Below, in pieces: positions 8,457 to 19,100 of a stretch of DNA of 64,000 bases. The DNA comes from Lunatibacter salilacus. GTDB lineage: Bacteria; Bacteroidota; Bacteroidia; Cytophagales; Cyclobacteriaceae. The notes under the pieces are model-generated. The model did not search any database. It was given only the letters and a program-made list of their open reading frames with translations, and was not told where the DNA came from. Each line of letters begins with the position of its first letter. Position 1 is the first letter of the stretch. Where the stretch lies: positions 248,001 through 312,000 of the forward strand of contig NZ_VOLC01000001.1 of the NCBI RefSeq assembly GCF_009797935.1, given 5' to 3'. The position numbers were made by a program, and so were the translations under genes.

Positions 8457-9662
8457 TTAAAGTTTTAGGTCCGGATTATTTGGACCGAAGTGTTTAAGCA
8501 TCACGATAGGGTCAGTTTTGGAAAGATTGGTAATTTTCACCCCTTCCATCGCAGCTTTCTCGGTCACGAAGTATTCATCATGGGTCAACTGTCCATAACG
8601 GATCAGCGAAGGGGTTTCAATATCCCATACACCCATGGTACCATGACCCTGCATCATTATCATGCCGTAGGCTGCGCTGTCTTTTATCGTTACCGTCTGA
8701 CCGGGAAGGACAGTTAGTTCCTTAGCAGAAAAGTCAGCGGACCGATAGCAAATCCATTTATCTATATAGCCTGCAGCTTCCATTTCCTCCAAAGGACTCA
8801 CTGGTAATGGCTCCATAAATCGGGTTTCAAGTAAATTGGGGTTAACGTTAAGTTCCCAGTCGATTACTTCCATCAGTTGGTCGAAATCTCCCATTCTGTC
8901 TTTTGGCGTTCCGTTCCATAGCAGCTCCTCGGGGATAATGGCTTCGTTTACCAAGGACTGATACATAGCAAACACATCCGACGCTTTCTGGGGCTCATAG
9001 GTACATAAACTACCCGGTGCATGGAGCATTCCCGGAGGAACATCCCAACCGGTGCCGGGCTGTAATCTGAATGCTTGGGAATAATTGGTGATTTTGTTAT
9101 CCCCTTTAGAGAAGTTCATCAAGCAGGTTTTAATCTGCTCTTTTGTCGTGCCTGGGGCAATTCCAAAAAAGGTATATGGAAAATCTCCTCCGTGGTTGTT
9201 TACCTGAGGCGGGAAATAATAAGCTTCTGGTTTGCCTTTTTGGCCAATTAGGGCTGCGTGCTCGTCATTGTGATGGATGTGATGGGGAAGTGGTCCCATA
9301 TTATCAAAAAATTTGGAATACATGGGCCAGCTTTTATGCTCATCCCATATCCGACCGCCGATGATGTCTCCTTGCAGCTCGTCGATAACATCCCGAAGCA
9401 AGATCTGCTCTTCTTTTCCGTCGGCACCTACCACGACTTGGCTTAACCCTTCGTTTTTGCCTGTAAGCGGGCCGTTTTGGGCAGGGGTGGTTGAAGAAAA
9501 CCATCGTTCGTCAATACCTCCACGTTCTCCCCCCAGTACGTAGTAATCGTCCGGATGAAGTTTAATTCTTCTTCCGGGAACACAAAAAGATCTTGGAACC
9601 CAAGTAGGAGCCAGGCGCAATATTCCCTGACCTTCTTCTAACGCTTTTTTTGCCAAACTCAT
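8457..9662 (-). CDS. Cupin protein, class I mannose-6-phosphate-isomerase-like
   Basis: A 401-residue cytoplasmic protein. The histidine-rich motif GPLPHHIHHNDEHA is the metal-binding signature of cupin-type phosphomannose-isomerase relatives. PPGMLHAPGS supplies another His, and a second cupin barrel follows (LTVLPGQTVTIKDSAAYGMIMMQGHG). Family members are isomerases, but many lack phosphosugar specificity, so the substrate is open. In this locus a role in aldose/ketose interconversion after glycoside cleavage is likely. It begins 31 bases after the DUF4432 gene ends, in the same direction, so the two are co-transcribed. Confidence 0.75.
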   Translation of the reverse strand: MSLAKKALEEGQGILRLAPTWVPRSFCVPGRRIKLHPDDYYVLGGERGGIDERWFSSTTPAQNGPLTGKNEGLSQVVVGADGKEEQILLRDVIDELQGDIIGGRIWDEHKSWPMYSKFFDNMGPLPHHIHHNDEHAALIGQKGKPEAYYFPPQVNNHGGDFPYTFFGIAPGTTKEQIKTCLMNFSKGDNKITNYSQAFRLQPGTGWDVPPGMLHAPGSLCTYEPQKASDVFAMYQSLVNEAIIPEELLWNGTPKDRMGDFDQLMEVIDWELNVNPNLLETRFMEPLPVSPLEEMEAAGYIDKWICYRSADFSAKELTVLPGQTVTIKDSAAYGMIMMQGHGTMGVWDIETPSLIRYGQLTHDEYFVTEKAAMEGVKITNLSKTDPIVMLKHFGPNNPDLKL

Positions 9663-9693
9663 AGGTAGTATTTGATTTATTGTTGATTATTTG

Positions 9694-10794
9694 TTAGATA
9701 GTATTTATTGAAAGTAATTTTTTCACATCTTCTTCGGAAGTCACAATCCGAAAGTCAAGTTGGTATTCCTTGCTTTCGCCCGGCTCCATTTGAATCAAAA
9801 CGCCTTCTTCCCGGGCCTTCGCCTGCCCAATCGGCGGGTTGGTTCCCGGCTCCAAAGCTACCACGTATTCATTTTCACCACAATGTTGCCAATTGATAAG
9901 CCAAGGAAGTTGGCTCTTAACTGCTTCCATGGAGAGACCAAAAGAAAGTTTGGAGTTGTAAACCCCAGCTGTGTATATCCCATCCGAATCTGTAGATGGA
10001 TCAATAAAGGCAACATCCTCTCCTGTTGCACGGTGCGCCGGAAGAGGTGCAGGACATTTCTTATAATTGTTAGACGCATTGAAAATGCGGTTATTCGGAT
10101 CTTGATCCCGGGAAGTCCAATTCCCAGACCATATCAAGTCTGTTCCCTCATCAATCAAAGGCCAGCCGAAATTCACATGGTATAGCAACATATGCGGGGC
10201 AACCGCGTTTCCTCGATTGACTACTGTATCCTCTATCCGAAGATGGGGATTTCCTAAGGCACCGCTTATTTTTCGTTTGAGTCGTAGGTGGGGTCCGAAA
10301 ACCTGAGTTTCCAGCATGACTCCCGTAATGGAGAAATCCATTTTCCCTAGTTGCGGGTCAGGCTGATCGATTTGGATCACTTCGGCAGGGGTGTTACTGA
10401 TCCGTCCGTGAAGTCCACGGCTTCCGTGGGAATCCTCCTCCGGACCTCCGGTATGACTAAGTCCACAAGTCGTAAGCAGACCGCCACCGAAAGTACGCAG
10501 CCAATCGATCCCCCGGTCTGACATAGGTTGGGGGCTTACCACTCCAGAATGGCCAATCCAAGCAAGGGAATGTTGAAGATAAAACGCCTCTCCTATATCC
10601 ATTCCCCGATCTATCAATATTTTGTAGCGCAACCCTCCGCCCGTATCGATCCAGGCAATACGGCTTCCTTTTCCGGGACCGTTGTCCAATACGGAAATTT
10701 CAATTCCACCAACTTGGGCGCGGTTACCTACCTTGCCTTTTAGCCTTTGTTGTAGTTCTTCGGTTAAATCTGCCATGAATGCATTCAATTTCAA
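9694..10794 (-). CDS. DUF4432 aldose-1-epimerase-like protein
   Basis: A 366-residue soluble protein with a galactose-mutarotase-like beta-sandwich pattern: GGLRYKILIDRGMDIGEA, GWLIDWLRTFGG-like segments, GLSHTGGPEEDSHGSRGLHG, and HMLLYHVNFGWPLIDEG with candidate catalytic His. This fits DUF4432, found with sugar catabolic genes. A mutarotase-like or keto-sugar-handling role is inferred. An internal ATG at residue 7 is an alternative start. About 72 bases separate it from the DUF1080 gene upstream; a sequence resembling half of the locus operator (actgtcctgc, 10824) lies in that gap but is weak evidence. Confidence 0.75.
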   Translation of the reverse strand: MKLNAFMADLTEELQQRLKGKVGNRAQVGGIEISVLDNGPGKGSRIAWIDTGGGLRYKILIDRGMDIGEAFYLQHSLAWIGHSGVVSPQPMSDRGIDWLRTFGGGLLTTCGLSHTGGPEEDSHGSRGLHGRISNTPAEVIQIDQPDPQLGKMDFSITGVMLETQVFGPHLRLKRKISGALGNPHLRIEDTVVNRGNAVAPHMLLYHVNFGWPLIDEGTDLIWSGNWTSRDQDPNNRIFNASNNYKKCPAPLPAHRATGEDVAFIDPSTDSDGIYTAGVYNSKLSFGLSMEAVKSQLPWLINWQHCGENEYVVALEPGTNPPIGQAKAREEGVLIQMEPGESKEYQLDFRIVTSEEDVKKLLSINTI

Positions 10795-10866
10795 TCCCCA
10801 ATATACGGAATGAAGGGGGAATCACTGTCCTGCTGTGTCGGGTAAATTTTTATACCTCGCTTTGGA

Positions 10867-11649
10867 TTATAGCTCTTTTAAATATAAATTCTTGAGTTCC
10901 ACTTTCATGGGCGGACCTACGTGAACCTGAACGCCCAGATAACCAGACATGGCCCTATTCACCTCATCTTCGTCCGTAACATCACTCATCAGAACATCAT
11001 TGATATAGTGTTGCAGCCGATTCCCTTTGATTACAAGTCGGAATGAATTCCAATCTTCGGCTTTAATTTTGGTCTTCAGCTCATCTCTATCACCCAATTC
11101 TGCCGTAACTTCAAGTCCTTTCCATGCGTTGCGTTCAATATTATCCCGTAAACTTCCCGTGCCTTCCTGCGGACGAATGGTGGTTTTCTGTCCTCGGTAA
11201 GCAAGCGTAGTACGTTTTCTTTCCTCATAGTTTTGGCCTGTATAGGAGTTTTTTCCGTCAATATCTGCCTGATATCCCCTCAACGCATAGGGAACGTCAT
11301 CCAACCTTTCACTACGGTATTGGATACCAGAATTCCCACTTTCTGTAATTTTATAATCTCCTTTCAATTCAAAATCCGCCGGCTGACCTCCTGTCCAAAT
11401 TAGAAAGGTATTTGTTTTGAGGGGGGTTTCTGCCGTTAATTCTCCAACAATATTACCCCCTTCTACGCGCCAATAAGCTGGATCACCTTCCCATCCATCG
11501 AGGGTACTTCCGTCAAAGATGGACACAAATCCGTCTCCGGCTGCTGATGTTTCCGAACCCAAGTCAGTTTCCTCCGTCGTTTTGGATTCCCCACAACTAT
11601 AAAAGATTGCCGCTAAGGCCATTAATAGGATACTAGATATATTCTTCAT
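10867..11649 (-). CDS. DUF1080 (3-keto-disaccharide hydrolase-type) lipoprotein
   Basis: A 260-residue protein with signal peptide and lipobox (AAIFYSCGES), so it is a periplasmic lipoprotein. The single DUF1080 lectin-like sandwich starts with GFVSIFDGSTLDGWEGDPAYW and has the conserved ESGNSGIQYRSE and GYQADIDGK segments and the terminal VGPPMKVELKNLYLKEL. DUF1080 proteins cleave glycosides oxidised at C3, by elimination or hydrolysis. That fits the dehydrogenases in this window (GMC complex 41362-43815, propeller proteins). It lies downstream of the propeller-cytochrome gene, separated by a possible terminator. Confidence 0.85.
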   Translation of the reverse strand: MKNISSILLMALAAIFYSCGESKTTEETDLGSETSAAGDGFVSIFDGSTLDGWEGDPAYWRVEGGNIVGELTAETPLKTNTFLIWTGGQPADFELKGDYKITESGNSGIQYRSERLDDVPYALRGYQADIDGKNSYTGQNYEERKRTTLAYRGQKTTIRPQEGTGSLRDNIERNAWKGLEVTAELGDRDELKTKIKAEDWNSFRLVIKGNRLQHYINDVLMSDVTDEDEVNRAMSGYLGVQVHVGPPMKVELKNLYLKEL

Positions 11650-11670
11650 GGTGCTGGTTTATATAAAATA

Positions 11671-11751
11671 AAAAAAGTCAGGAGAAAACCCTATTGGAGT
11701 CTAGAAAGACAGTAAATGCCTCAATCCACCAACCAGGATATCACCTGACTT
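11671..11751 (-). terminator. Possible terminator between propeller-cytochrome gene and DUF1080 gene
   Basis: On the minus strand aagtcagg (11751-11744) pairs with cctgactt (11682-11675), followed by more T. The loop is long, about 61 bases, so strength is uncertain. It would partly separate the transporter/dehydrogenase unit from the catabolic genes. Confidence 0.45.
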
Positions 11752-11761
11752 ATAATATGTA

Positions 11762-14413
11762 TTATTTGAATACCTCGTGATCCGGATTACCTCCTGATAC
11801 AAGGTAGGCCATCAGGTCTTTCAGTTCTTCTTCATTCAATCGGTTTATCAATCCCGGAAGCATCACTGAGACATCAGAAACTTTCGTGCTTTTTACATCT
11901 GCTTTTGGAATTTCCCTCAACACATCCGGTGCAAATGGATTTTGGGACACAAAATACTTCCCGTCATCCTCGCTGATCAACCTACCTACTACGGAAGACT
12001 CATCTTTCATGGTAAAAACGGTAGCCTCATATTGGTCAGATATCTCAGCACTGGGATTAATCGTTGCATCAAGAATATCTTTGTGTGAGAATCGGCTTCC
12101 CAGTTGGGTTAAATCCGGTCCTACCGCCCCTCCGTCGCCCGCCATTGCGTGACATGACTGACAAAGGGTTGCCTGATACATGGCATGGCCTTTTTCGAAA
12201 TCCCTGCCTGCAAGTGTTTCAACCACGGGTAAAGCTTCCTCCACTGTCCATCTTTTCCCAGGGCCTTCGGGCTGAACTGTTGCAACGACGAGGTCATTTC
12301 CTGTTCCAGTCAGCCTATCTGCACCGGAAAGTGCATTGTAGTGGTCAAATTTGCTTTTGGGGACCGTTTCAAGTGCCATCTTCCTGGCTCGGTCGATAAA
12401 TCCGACATAACTTCTACCTCCTTTATATTGAAAGGCATTGTTTATCCATGTAAAGTATCTGTCATAATTCTCATCGGACCATCCCGCTTTTGCCCCTCCA
12501 AGAATGGTAGCATAATAGGTTTGCTGAGCTGGCGGTACGTTTGCCAGCATGCCTGCGATATCCAACCCGTATTGGGGGTTTCTCATGATCAAGTCAGAGG
12601 AAGAAGTAAAGGTCTTCTGGTACTCGGGGTCATCAGCTGCATCCTCAAGCAGGGCAAGTAATTTGGGCACAGCCGAAGGTGCCTCCAATCGAGACAATAC
12701 TTTACCCATGATACGGTTAAGCCTGTTGGTGGATGCAGGGAAATGATCATCCAAATAGGAAATTAACTTGGCTTTCGCAGCTCCAGAAGGGTTTCCCATT
12801 CTATAGATCGTTACTTCTATTGCTCGGGTAAGGTTCATTTGGTCTTCTTCATTTAAAGAGCCAAAATCAGGTCTAGTAAGCGTATTGACCATGGCATTTA
12901 GTTGGGATTTGTTCCCATGTCGCGCCAGTGCAATCATTGCCTGAGCAATTGCCCGTGGGTTTTCTTCACTCAGTGCTTTTGCCTGCCACTCGCTTACGGG
13001 TTGATGCTCTACGGCAATCCGAGCTGCATATTGGACAAATCTGTCTGCATGGCTCAACTGAGGCCAAGCTATGTCTAATGCGCCAGCTTTAGGTCCGACG
13101 TGCAAAGCTTCCAAATTCCTTCGAATTTTGTGTTCCTCAGGAAGGCCAGCTTCTGTTAGCCCATTTCCGGATTCCTTGCTAAGATCACCGGTGAAATGAA
13201 CCCGATATAGATCGGATTCCAATCTCCTTCCACCTGTAAGAAAATAAAAGGCGCCGTCCGGTCCGAATACTCCGTCTGTAAGAGGAAGTGGAGAACCGGA
13301 AATAAATTCTTCGGCAGTCACTTTATAGGTTCCTCCCTCAGGCGTCATTTGCATGGCGTAGATAATGCCAAAACTCCAGTCAAAGGCATAGATGGATCGT
13401 TTGTATTTGTCGGGGAAATTGGCATTTGCACCGGAAACCACGTTGGTAGGCGAACCTTGTCCAATATTTAATATTGCAGGAAGGTTGTCGGTGTAATCGG
13501 GTGACCATTTTTGGTTACCCGTTCTCCAGCCAAACTCACTGCCGCTGGTGACATGGTTGATTCGGGTAGGACGGTACCAAGGCATCCCGAAATCCCATTC
13601 CATATCCGAATCATAAGTAAAGATATCTCCAACTTCATTGAAGGCAAGATCAAATTCATTCCTAAATCCAACGCTGATCAATTCCCAGTCTTTTCCTTCG
13701 GGATCGATTTTGGCTATCCATCCGCCTGGTGCGCCCCTGTTGTTGGCATGACCTCTAGGATCCTTGATTTCAGGAAAAACATTGTCATCCTGCCATACTC
13801 GGGGTATGCGATATCGGTTCATTTCTGGAACATCGATATGGTTACCTACTGCTATATAGAGTGATTTACCATCCGGAGAAGGTACAATACTATGGGGACC
13901 GTGCTCTCCGGGGCTTCCTGTAAATGTTCTTATTTCAATCACCTCATCAAACTGATCGTCTCCGTTGGTATCGATAATCCGATAAAGGCCGGTATCCTTA
14001 TCAAACTCATCGTTAGCCCTATGATTGACCATCACATAAACGCTATTATGGGCATATAACAGAGCTTGGGCAAAGCCCATACCGATTTTGCTTTCGCCAT
14101 TAGGGCCTATTTTTAGTTTTTCTATTTTGGGTGTAAGCGAGTCAGCTCCGATTTCAGGTATTTCCAACCGATAAATGGACCCATATTGGTCAGCGGTTAA
14201 CATGCGGCCCTTTGGATCAAAGGTCATAGCTACCCAAGAACCTTGGTCGTTTTCTCCAGGACTGTATAGGTGTTCGGCCTCGAAACCTGTCGGCAGCTTT
14301 AATTTGTCTACTTTGGGATTGGGCTCTTTAGCTTCCTCTTTAGCACAGCCAAAAAGGAGGCCAGCTAAAAGCGGTAGTAAGAGAAATTTTCTTAGTGAAA
14401 TTTTATAATTCAT
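11762..14413 (-). CDS. Propeller sugar-dehydrogenase-like lipoprotein with C-terminal cytochrome c
   Basis: About 883 residues from ATG 14413 (MNYKISLRKF); the upstream ATG at 14452 only adds a poor leader. Lipobox LLFGCAKEE. Residues about 40-400 form a glucose/sorbosone-dehydrogenase-like beta-propeller (FEAEHLYSPGEND, GEHGPHSIVPSPDGKSLYIAVGNH, YAFDWSFGIIYAMQM). A helical HEAT-like middle follows. CQSCH at about 751 is a haem c site with the GGAVGPDLTQLG context of membrane-bound dehydrogenase/haem-binding proteins. Periplasmic oxidation of a sugar with electrons passed to the cytochrome is inferred. The gene follows SusD with a hairpin in between. Confidence 0.85.
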   Translation of the reverse strand: MNYKISLRKFLLLPLLAGLLFGCAKEEAKEPNPKVDKLKLPTGFEAEHLYSPGENDQGSWVAMTFDPKGRMLTADQYGSIYRLEIPEIGADSLTPKIEKLKIGPNGESKIGMGFAQALLYAHNSVYVMVNHRANDEFDKDTGLYRIIDTNGDDQFDEVIEIRTFTGSPGEHGPHSIVPSPDGKSLYIAVGNHIDVPEMNRYRIPRVWQDDNVFPEIKDPRGHANNRGAPGGWIAKIDPEGKDWELISVGFRNEFDLAFNEVGDIFTYDSDMEWDFGMPWYRPTRINHVTSGSEFGWRTGNQKWSPDYTDNLPAILNIGQGSPTNVVSGANANFPDKYKRSIYAFDWSFGIIYAMQMTPEGGTYKVTAEEFISGSPLPLTDGVFGPDGAFYFLTGGRRLESDLYRVHFTGDLSKESGNGLTEAGLPEEHKIRRNLEALHVGPKAGALDIAWPQLSHADRFVQYAARIAVEHQPVSEWQAKALSEENPRAIAQAMIALARHGNKSQLNAMVNTLTRPDFGSLNEEDQMNLTRAIEVTIYRMGNPSGAAKAKLISYLDDHFPASTNRLNRIMGKVLSRLEAPSAVPKLLALLEDAADDPEYQKTFTSSSDLIMRNPQYGLDIAGMLANVPPAQQTYYATILGGAKAGWSDENYDRYFTWINNAFQYKGGRSYVGFIDRARKMALETVPKSKFDHYNALSGADRLTGTGNDLVVATVQPEGPGKRWTVEEALPVVETLAGRDFEKGHAMYQATLCQSCHAMAGDGGAVGPDLTQLGSRFSHKDILDATINPSAEISDQYEATVFTMKDESSVVGRLISEDDGKYFVSQNPFAPDVLREIPKADVKSTKVSDVSVMLPGLINRLNEEELKDLMAYLVSGGNPDHEVFK

Positions 14414-14579
14414 GGTTTTTTTAATTGAAGCAAAGAAAGGTGGATAAATCAAATTAGGTTTTTAATTAACCATTAAAGTTACCCTTTTTTACGGGAATAT
14501 TAAAACCAAATATATGGTAAATGGACCTTTAGTCATAATAAAGGAGGCCTAAAATGCCAGAATCAGCTTGAATACAAAT

Positions 14580-14619
14580 AAGCACCGAAAGAAGGAGGTG
14601 TTCGATCTTTTCGGTGCTT
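14580..14619 (-). terminator. Hairpin after SusD (14657-16162)
   Basis: The arms aagcaccgaaa and tttcggtgctt form an 11-bp stem with an 18-base loop. On the minus strand it is followed by atttgtatt, a weak T-rich tail. It lies 38 bases past the SusD stop and probably attenuates read-through into the dehydrogenase gene. Confidence 0.65.
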
Positions 14620-14656
14620 ATGGTTTTCAAATTTAATTTATGCCGAACCCATAGAA

Positions 14657-16162
14657 TTAGAAGTGAGGTGTAATTTCCGCTTCTGCAGCAGGAAGCGCAT
14701 AATATTTGGTTATATTGGTAAAGGCAATTGACCGGAACGTATTTCCAGCAGGATAGTAATAATCCAACGGATTAGCCAAAGCCCTAGCCCCAAAAGCCCC
14801 AATGATTTCCTGCACCCTGTCAGTTCGGGTTAAATCAAACCACCTTTTGTTTTCAAAAGCAAGCTCTACCCTTCTTTCCTTGAATATGGCTTCTCGCATT
14901 TCCGCCTGTCCCGATGCCGTGGTATTTGCTAATCCAGCCCTGTTTCTAATTTCATTCAGGTGTCCTACAGCCTCTGTTGTTTTACCCTGCTCATTAAGTG
15001 CTTCTGCTAGGAAAAGTAAGACCTCGGCATACCTATAAATAGGCCAGTTAATCCCGTGAACTCCATGTAAATCGTGATGCTTGGCATATTTTTTAATGTA
15101 CGGATATACCTTATTAGCCCTGTCACTTCCGGAGATTTCCACATAGTCGATGGAAGCGTCCTTTCTCAAATCACCTTCTTCATAAGCCGCAATTATATCT
15201 GGAGTAGGGATATTGTTCCCTTCTCCGTCTAGCGGTTGAGGATTGGAAGTTCCTGTAATGGGCTGCAACTCCTGAAGGGAAATGGGTCTAGGCATAAAGG
15301 CATACAAGAAACTACTTTGTAAGCCTTCCGGGCCTTCCAAGTATTGTATTTCAAAAAGGGATTCCTTCGTATTCTTATTTCCAACACTTTCTGAAAACAC
15401 ATCTTCGTAATTTGCAATTAATTCATACTCTCCGCTACTGACGATCGCCTTAAGTAACGTTTCTGCTTCAGCCCATCTCTTTTGGGTCATAAATACGTCC
15501 GCCAATAACATTTGTGCTGCTCCTTTGGATGCCCTGCCAACTCCCTGCTGAGACCGCACGGGTAATAAATTAATAGCAGCCTGGATATCCCCAATTAATT
15601 GATTGTATATATCCGCTTCCGGCGTCAATGGCAAAGCAGCTTCTTCCCTAGTTGTTACAGGAGTAAGGTGTAGCGGCACACTTCCGAAGTAACGGGCCAG
15701 TTCATAATACGCGTAACCACGAAGGAAAAGTGCTTGCCCCTTCAGATTGTCTTTACTAGCCTGGTTGAACTCCACATCATCAATTAACGTCAGAATTTGG
15801 TTTGTTCTCGCAATAATCAGATAATCCTGTCGGTATTGATTCAACACGTGGGTATTGGTGGTAATCCCTTGTGCTTCTGGTAATGCGTGATCTGATAGAT
15901 CTTCCTGCTGCTCGGTAGCTCCAAAATTGATGTTCCGTGCATAGATTGTATTATCAGAACGCATTTCGGTCAATAACCAGGACCGGTCGTTGGTAATGGT
16001 TCTCAATGGAGCATAGGCCGCATTTACAGCTTGTTGAAAATCAGTTTCCGTCTTATAGAAGGTAGCAGAACTAAGGGCGGTTTCAGGGGCTATGGTCAAG
16101 AAGTCTTCGCAGCTTGAAAGCATGATTCCCAGAAATGCTATGAGGATATTTATTTTTTTCAT
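14657..16162 (-). CDS. susD-like: SusD/RagB-family nutrient-binding lipoprotein
   Basis: A 501-residue outer-membrane lipoprotein: the signal peptide with lipobox MLSSCEDFL is followed by the SusD N-terminal pattern IAPETALSSATFYKTETDFQQAVNAAYAPLR. TPR-like helices and the C-terminal NEIRNRAGLANTT and FKERRVELAFENKRWFDLTRTD segments are diagnostic. It caps the TonB-dependent SusC partner and captures the glycan. The SusC gene lies 30 bases upstream in the same direction. Ligand identity cannot be deduced. Confidence 0.92.
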   Translation of the reverse strand: MKKINILIAFLGIMLSSCEDFLTIAPETALSSATFYKTETDFQQAVNAAYAPLRTITNDRSWLLTEMRSDNTIYARNINFGATEQQEDLSDHALPEAQGITTNTHVLNQYRQDYLIIARTNQILTLIDDVEFNQASKDNLKGQALFLRGYAYYELARYFGSVPLHLTPVTTREEAALPLTPEADIYNQLIGDIQAAINLLPVRSQQGVGRASKGAAQMLLADVFMTQKRWAEAETLLKAIVSSGEYELIANYEDVFSESVGNKNTKESLFEIQYLEGPEGLQSSFLYAFMPRPISLQELQPITGTSNPQPLDGEGNNIPTPDIIAAYEEGDLRKDASIDYVEISGSDRANKVYPYIKKYAKHHDLHGVHGINWPIYRYAEVLLFLAEALNEQGKTTEAVGHLNEIRNRAGLANTTASGQAEMREAIFKERRVELAFENKRWFDLTRTDRVQEIIGAFGARALANPLDYYYPAGNTFRSIAFTNITKYYALPAAEAEITPHF

Positions 16163-16192
16163 TTTTCAGTCAATTATAGATGAAAAGATTCT

Positions 16193-19100
16193 TTAGAACG
16201 TAAAGTTGGCTCCTAATGTGAAAGTACGTGGAACGGGGTAACCCGTTAAGTCTATTCCAGGGCTTAAGTTGCCTCCGTCTCCTTGACCATTATCCTGTTG
16301 GCTAACCTCAGGATTGGGTCCTCCCCAGTATTTGGTAAAAATATATACATTCTGTACGGATGCGTAGAATCTGGCGGACTTCACGACATTTGCAATTGCT
16401 CCAGCATTAAAACCCAAGGTAATGTTTTTGATGCTAAAGAAGGATGCGTCGTAGACAAAGTTACTGTTTGCCCAGTCTCTTTCTATACCCGTCACGTTTC
16501 CTCCACCTACAGTCGTACCAAATATACCGTCACCTGGATTCTCGGGAGAACGGAATCGGTCGTTGGCTTTTCTCACCATGTTAAAAACACCGTCTAGGTT
16601 TGCGGTACTAAAGAGGTGCCTCATGTATAGCTGATTTCCATGGGATCCGGATCCGATAATGTTCATATCCCATTTTCCATAACGGAAATTATTGGTAATA
16701 CCGTAAGTAAAATCAGGAAATGGGTTTCCAATAATTGTTCGATCGTCATTATCTCCGCCTATAGTAATGATTCCATCTTCATTGATGTCTTCAAACTTAA
16801 TGGAACCTACCGTAGATCGGCCGGGTACCTGTGGAGAACTGTTCAAATCTTCTTCGTTCATATAATTCCCGAGTTTTTTCAACCCGTAGAACTGTCCAAA
16901 GGGCTGACCGACCTGCGTGATATGGAATTGACCATAAACACGATCAATGCCTTCTGCAAGTGCCATAACCTTATTCCGATTAAAGGAAATGTTTGCGTTC
17001 GTTGTCCACAATAGTTTGCCCTGTGTATTCCGGGTAATGATTGAAAACTCATGTCCCCAGAATTTAATCTCTCCAATGTTGTCGGTGAAACTACCAAATC
17101 CGGCTTCCTGCGGAATCTGGACATTATACAATAGGTTGGAAGTATTTTTGGTATAGAAATCGTAGACAAACTGAATGCGGTCTTCAAGCAATCCCAAGTC
17201 AAGTCCTATATCAAACTGCTGCGTAGTTTCCCATCCCAGAAATGGATTAGCCAATGACGTAATGGCTGCACCTGGAACCACTGAGTTGTTGAAAACGTGG
17301 TTTACCGTGTTATTTACCAACGCATATTGGGTATAGTTACCTATATTGTTGTTACCGGTCACACCGTAGCTACCTCTTAGTTTCATAAAGGATACTTTAT
17401 CGCTGGTGTTCAAAAATCCTTCGTCAGACATGACCCATCCTGCGGATACAGAAGGGAACACCCCCCAACGGTTTTCAAACCCGAAACGGGAAGACCCATC
17501 GGCACGTATGGCAGCAGTCAACAAATACTTACCTTGGAAATTGTACGTCAGTCGGCTAAGGAAGGAAGTAAGTGCCCATTCCTGAACATCAGAAATGGTG
17601 GATCCTCTATTTAAATTAATAGCCGCCTGAACAGTTGGAAGTCGATCATCCGCATAGGTATTGGCTGCAATTTGTGTCCGATCCATACGGAACTTCTGAT
17701 TGGTGAATCCTCCAAGTAATTGAAAATTGTGATCGTTGAAGGATTTGGTGTAAGTAACTGTATTTTCATTCAACCAGCTAAAATCTTCCCTGCTATCCCG
17801 AACCGATGAAGCAACAGTAGGTATAGCCTGATTCATACCGGGAGTGGCAGTCGAAGGGTTGAAATAGAAATACTTACTATTTCGAATTTCAGCATTGAAT
17901 GTCGATTTGAATTCCAGTCCTTTTATTGGCTCGTACTGCACATAGGCGTTGGAAAGCAAATTGGTTTGCTTGGTTTCATTTGTAATTTCTAAAGCAGATC
18001 TTACGTAATTTGGATATGCGAAAATATTTCCAGTTTCCCCCGGAAATCGGTTAAAATAGGTCAATTCTCCAGCTTCATCGTAAATAGGCATATTTGGCCA
18101 AGTATGCAGTGCATTAAATAAAATACCTGTACCTCTGGACCCATCTGTTCTGGGAGTATTGTCCCGAATGTAAGTGGGAGCCAAATTAAATCCCAATGTT
18201 AACTTATCAGAAGCTTTGTAATCGGAATTGATTCGGAGTGAAAAACGCTCGTAGTCGGTATTCAACACAACACCTTCCTGATCAAAATAACCCAAAACCA
18301 CGGAGGTTCTCATTTTTTCCGTGTTGGAATTTATTGTTAGGTTATAGTTGGAAATAGGAGCGCTTTGAAGCAAAGCATCGTACCAATCCTGGGTCTGACC
18401 TTCATACTGCGAGGGGTTTTGGAACATATCTGGAACAGGCCGCCCTGCATCTTCAAAATATTCCTTCTTAAACTGAGCAAATTCTACCGCATCCATCATT
18501 TCCAATCGGTTATAATGGGGTACATTTTGTACACCTCGATAAACATTCAAGGATACTGAAGATTGTCCAGCTTTTCCTCTTTTGGTAGTAATTAGAACTA
18601 CGCCATTTGCAGCTCTTGATCCATAAAGGGAAGTAGATGCGGCATCTTTTAGAACCGTGATGTCTTGAATTTCATCCGGGTTCAATGTATTTATATTTCC
18701 GGTAATGGGAAAGCCATCAATTACATACAATGGTTCACTTCCCGCTGATACGGATAGCTGCCCTCTAATCCGGACATTCATGCCTTGCCCAGGCCTACCA
18801 GTAGTCTGATTGATTTGGACACCAGCCAATTGACCCTGTAGTTTTTGAGCCATTAATGGTACTGGTATATCGATCAGATCATCACCGGAGATAGTTTGAA
18901 CGGCTCCTGTAATCTCTTTCTTGAGCTGGCTACCATAACCCACAACTACGACCTCTGTCAGGTCGCTCATGGAAGATGCCAATACAATTTCATAGGAAGT
19001 CAAACCTGACTGTACCGTCACTTCCTTTGTGGTATAGCCTATGTAGCTAACTGACAAAACTTCTCCAGGAGAAGCATTTACTTCAAACCTTCCGTCGAGG

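Noticed and set aside
10824-10833. actgtcctgc upstream of the DUF4432 gene as a fourth operator
   Set aside because: Only one half-site matches; the adjoining ten bases (tgtgtcgggt) do not fit the tandem pattern.
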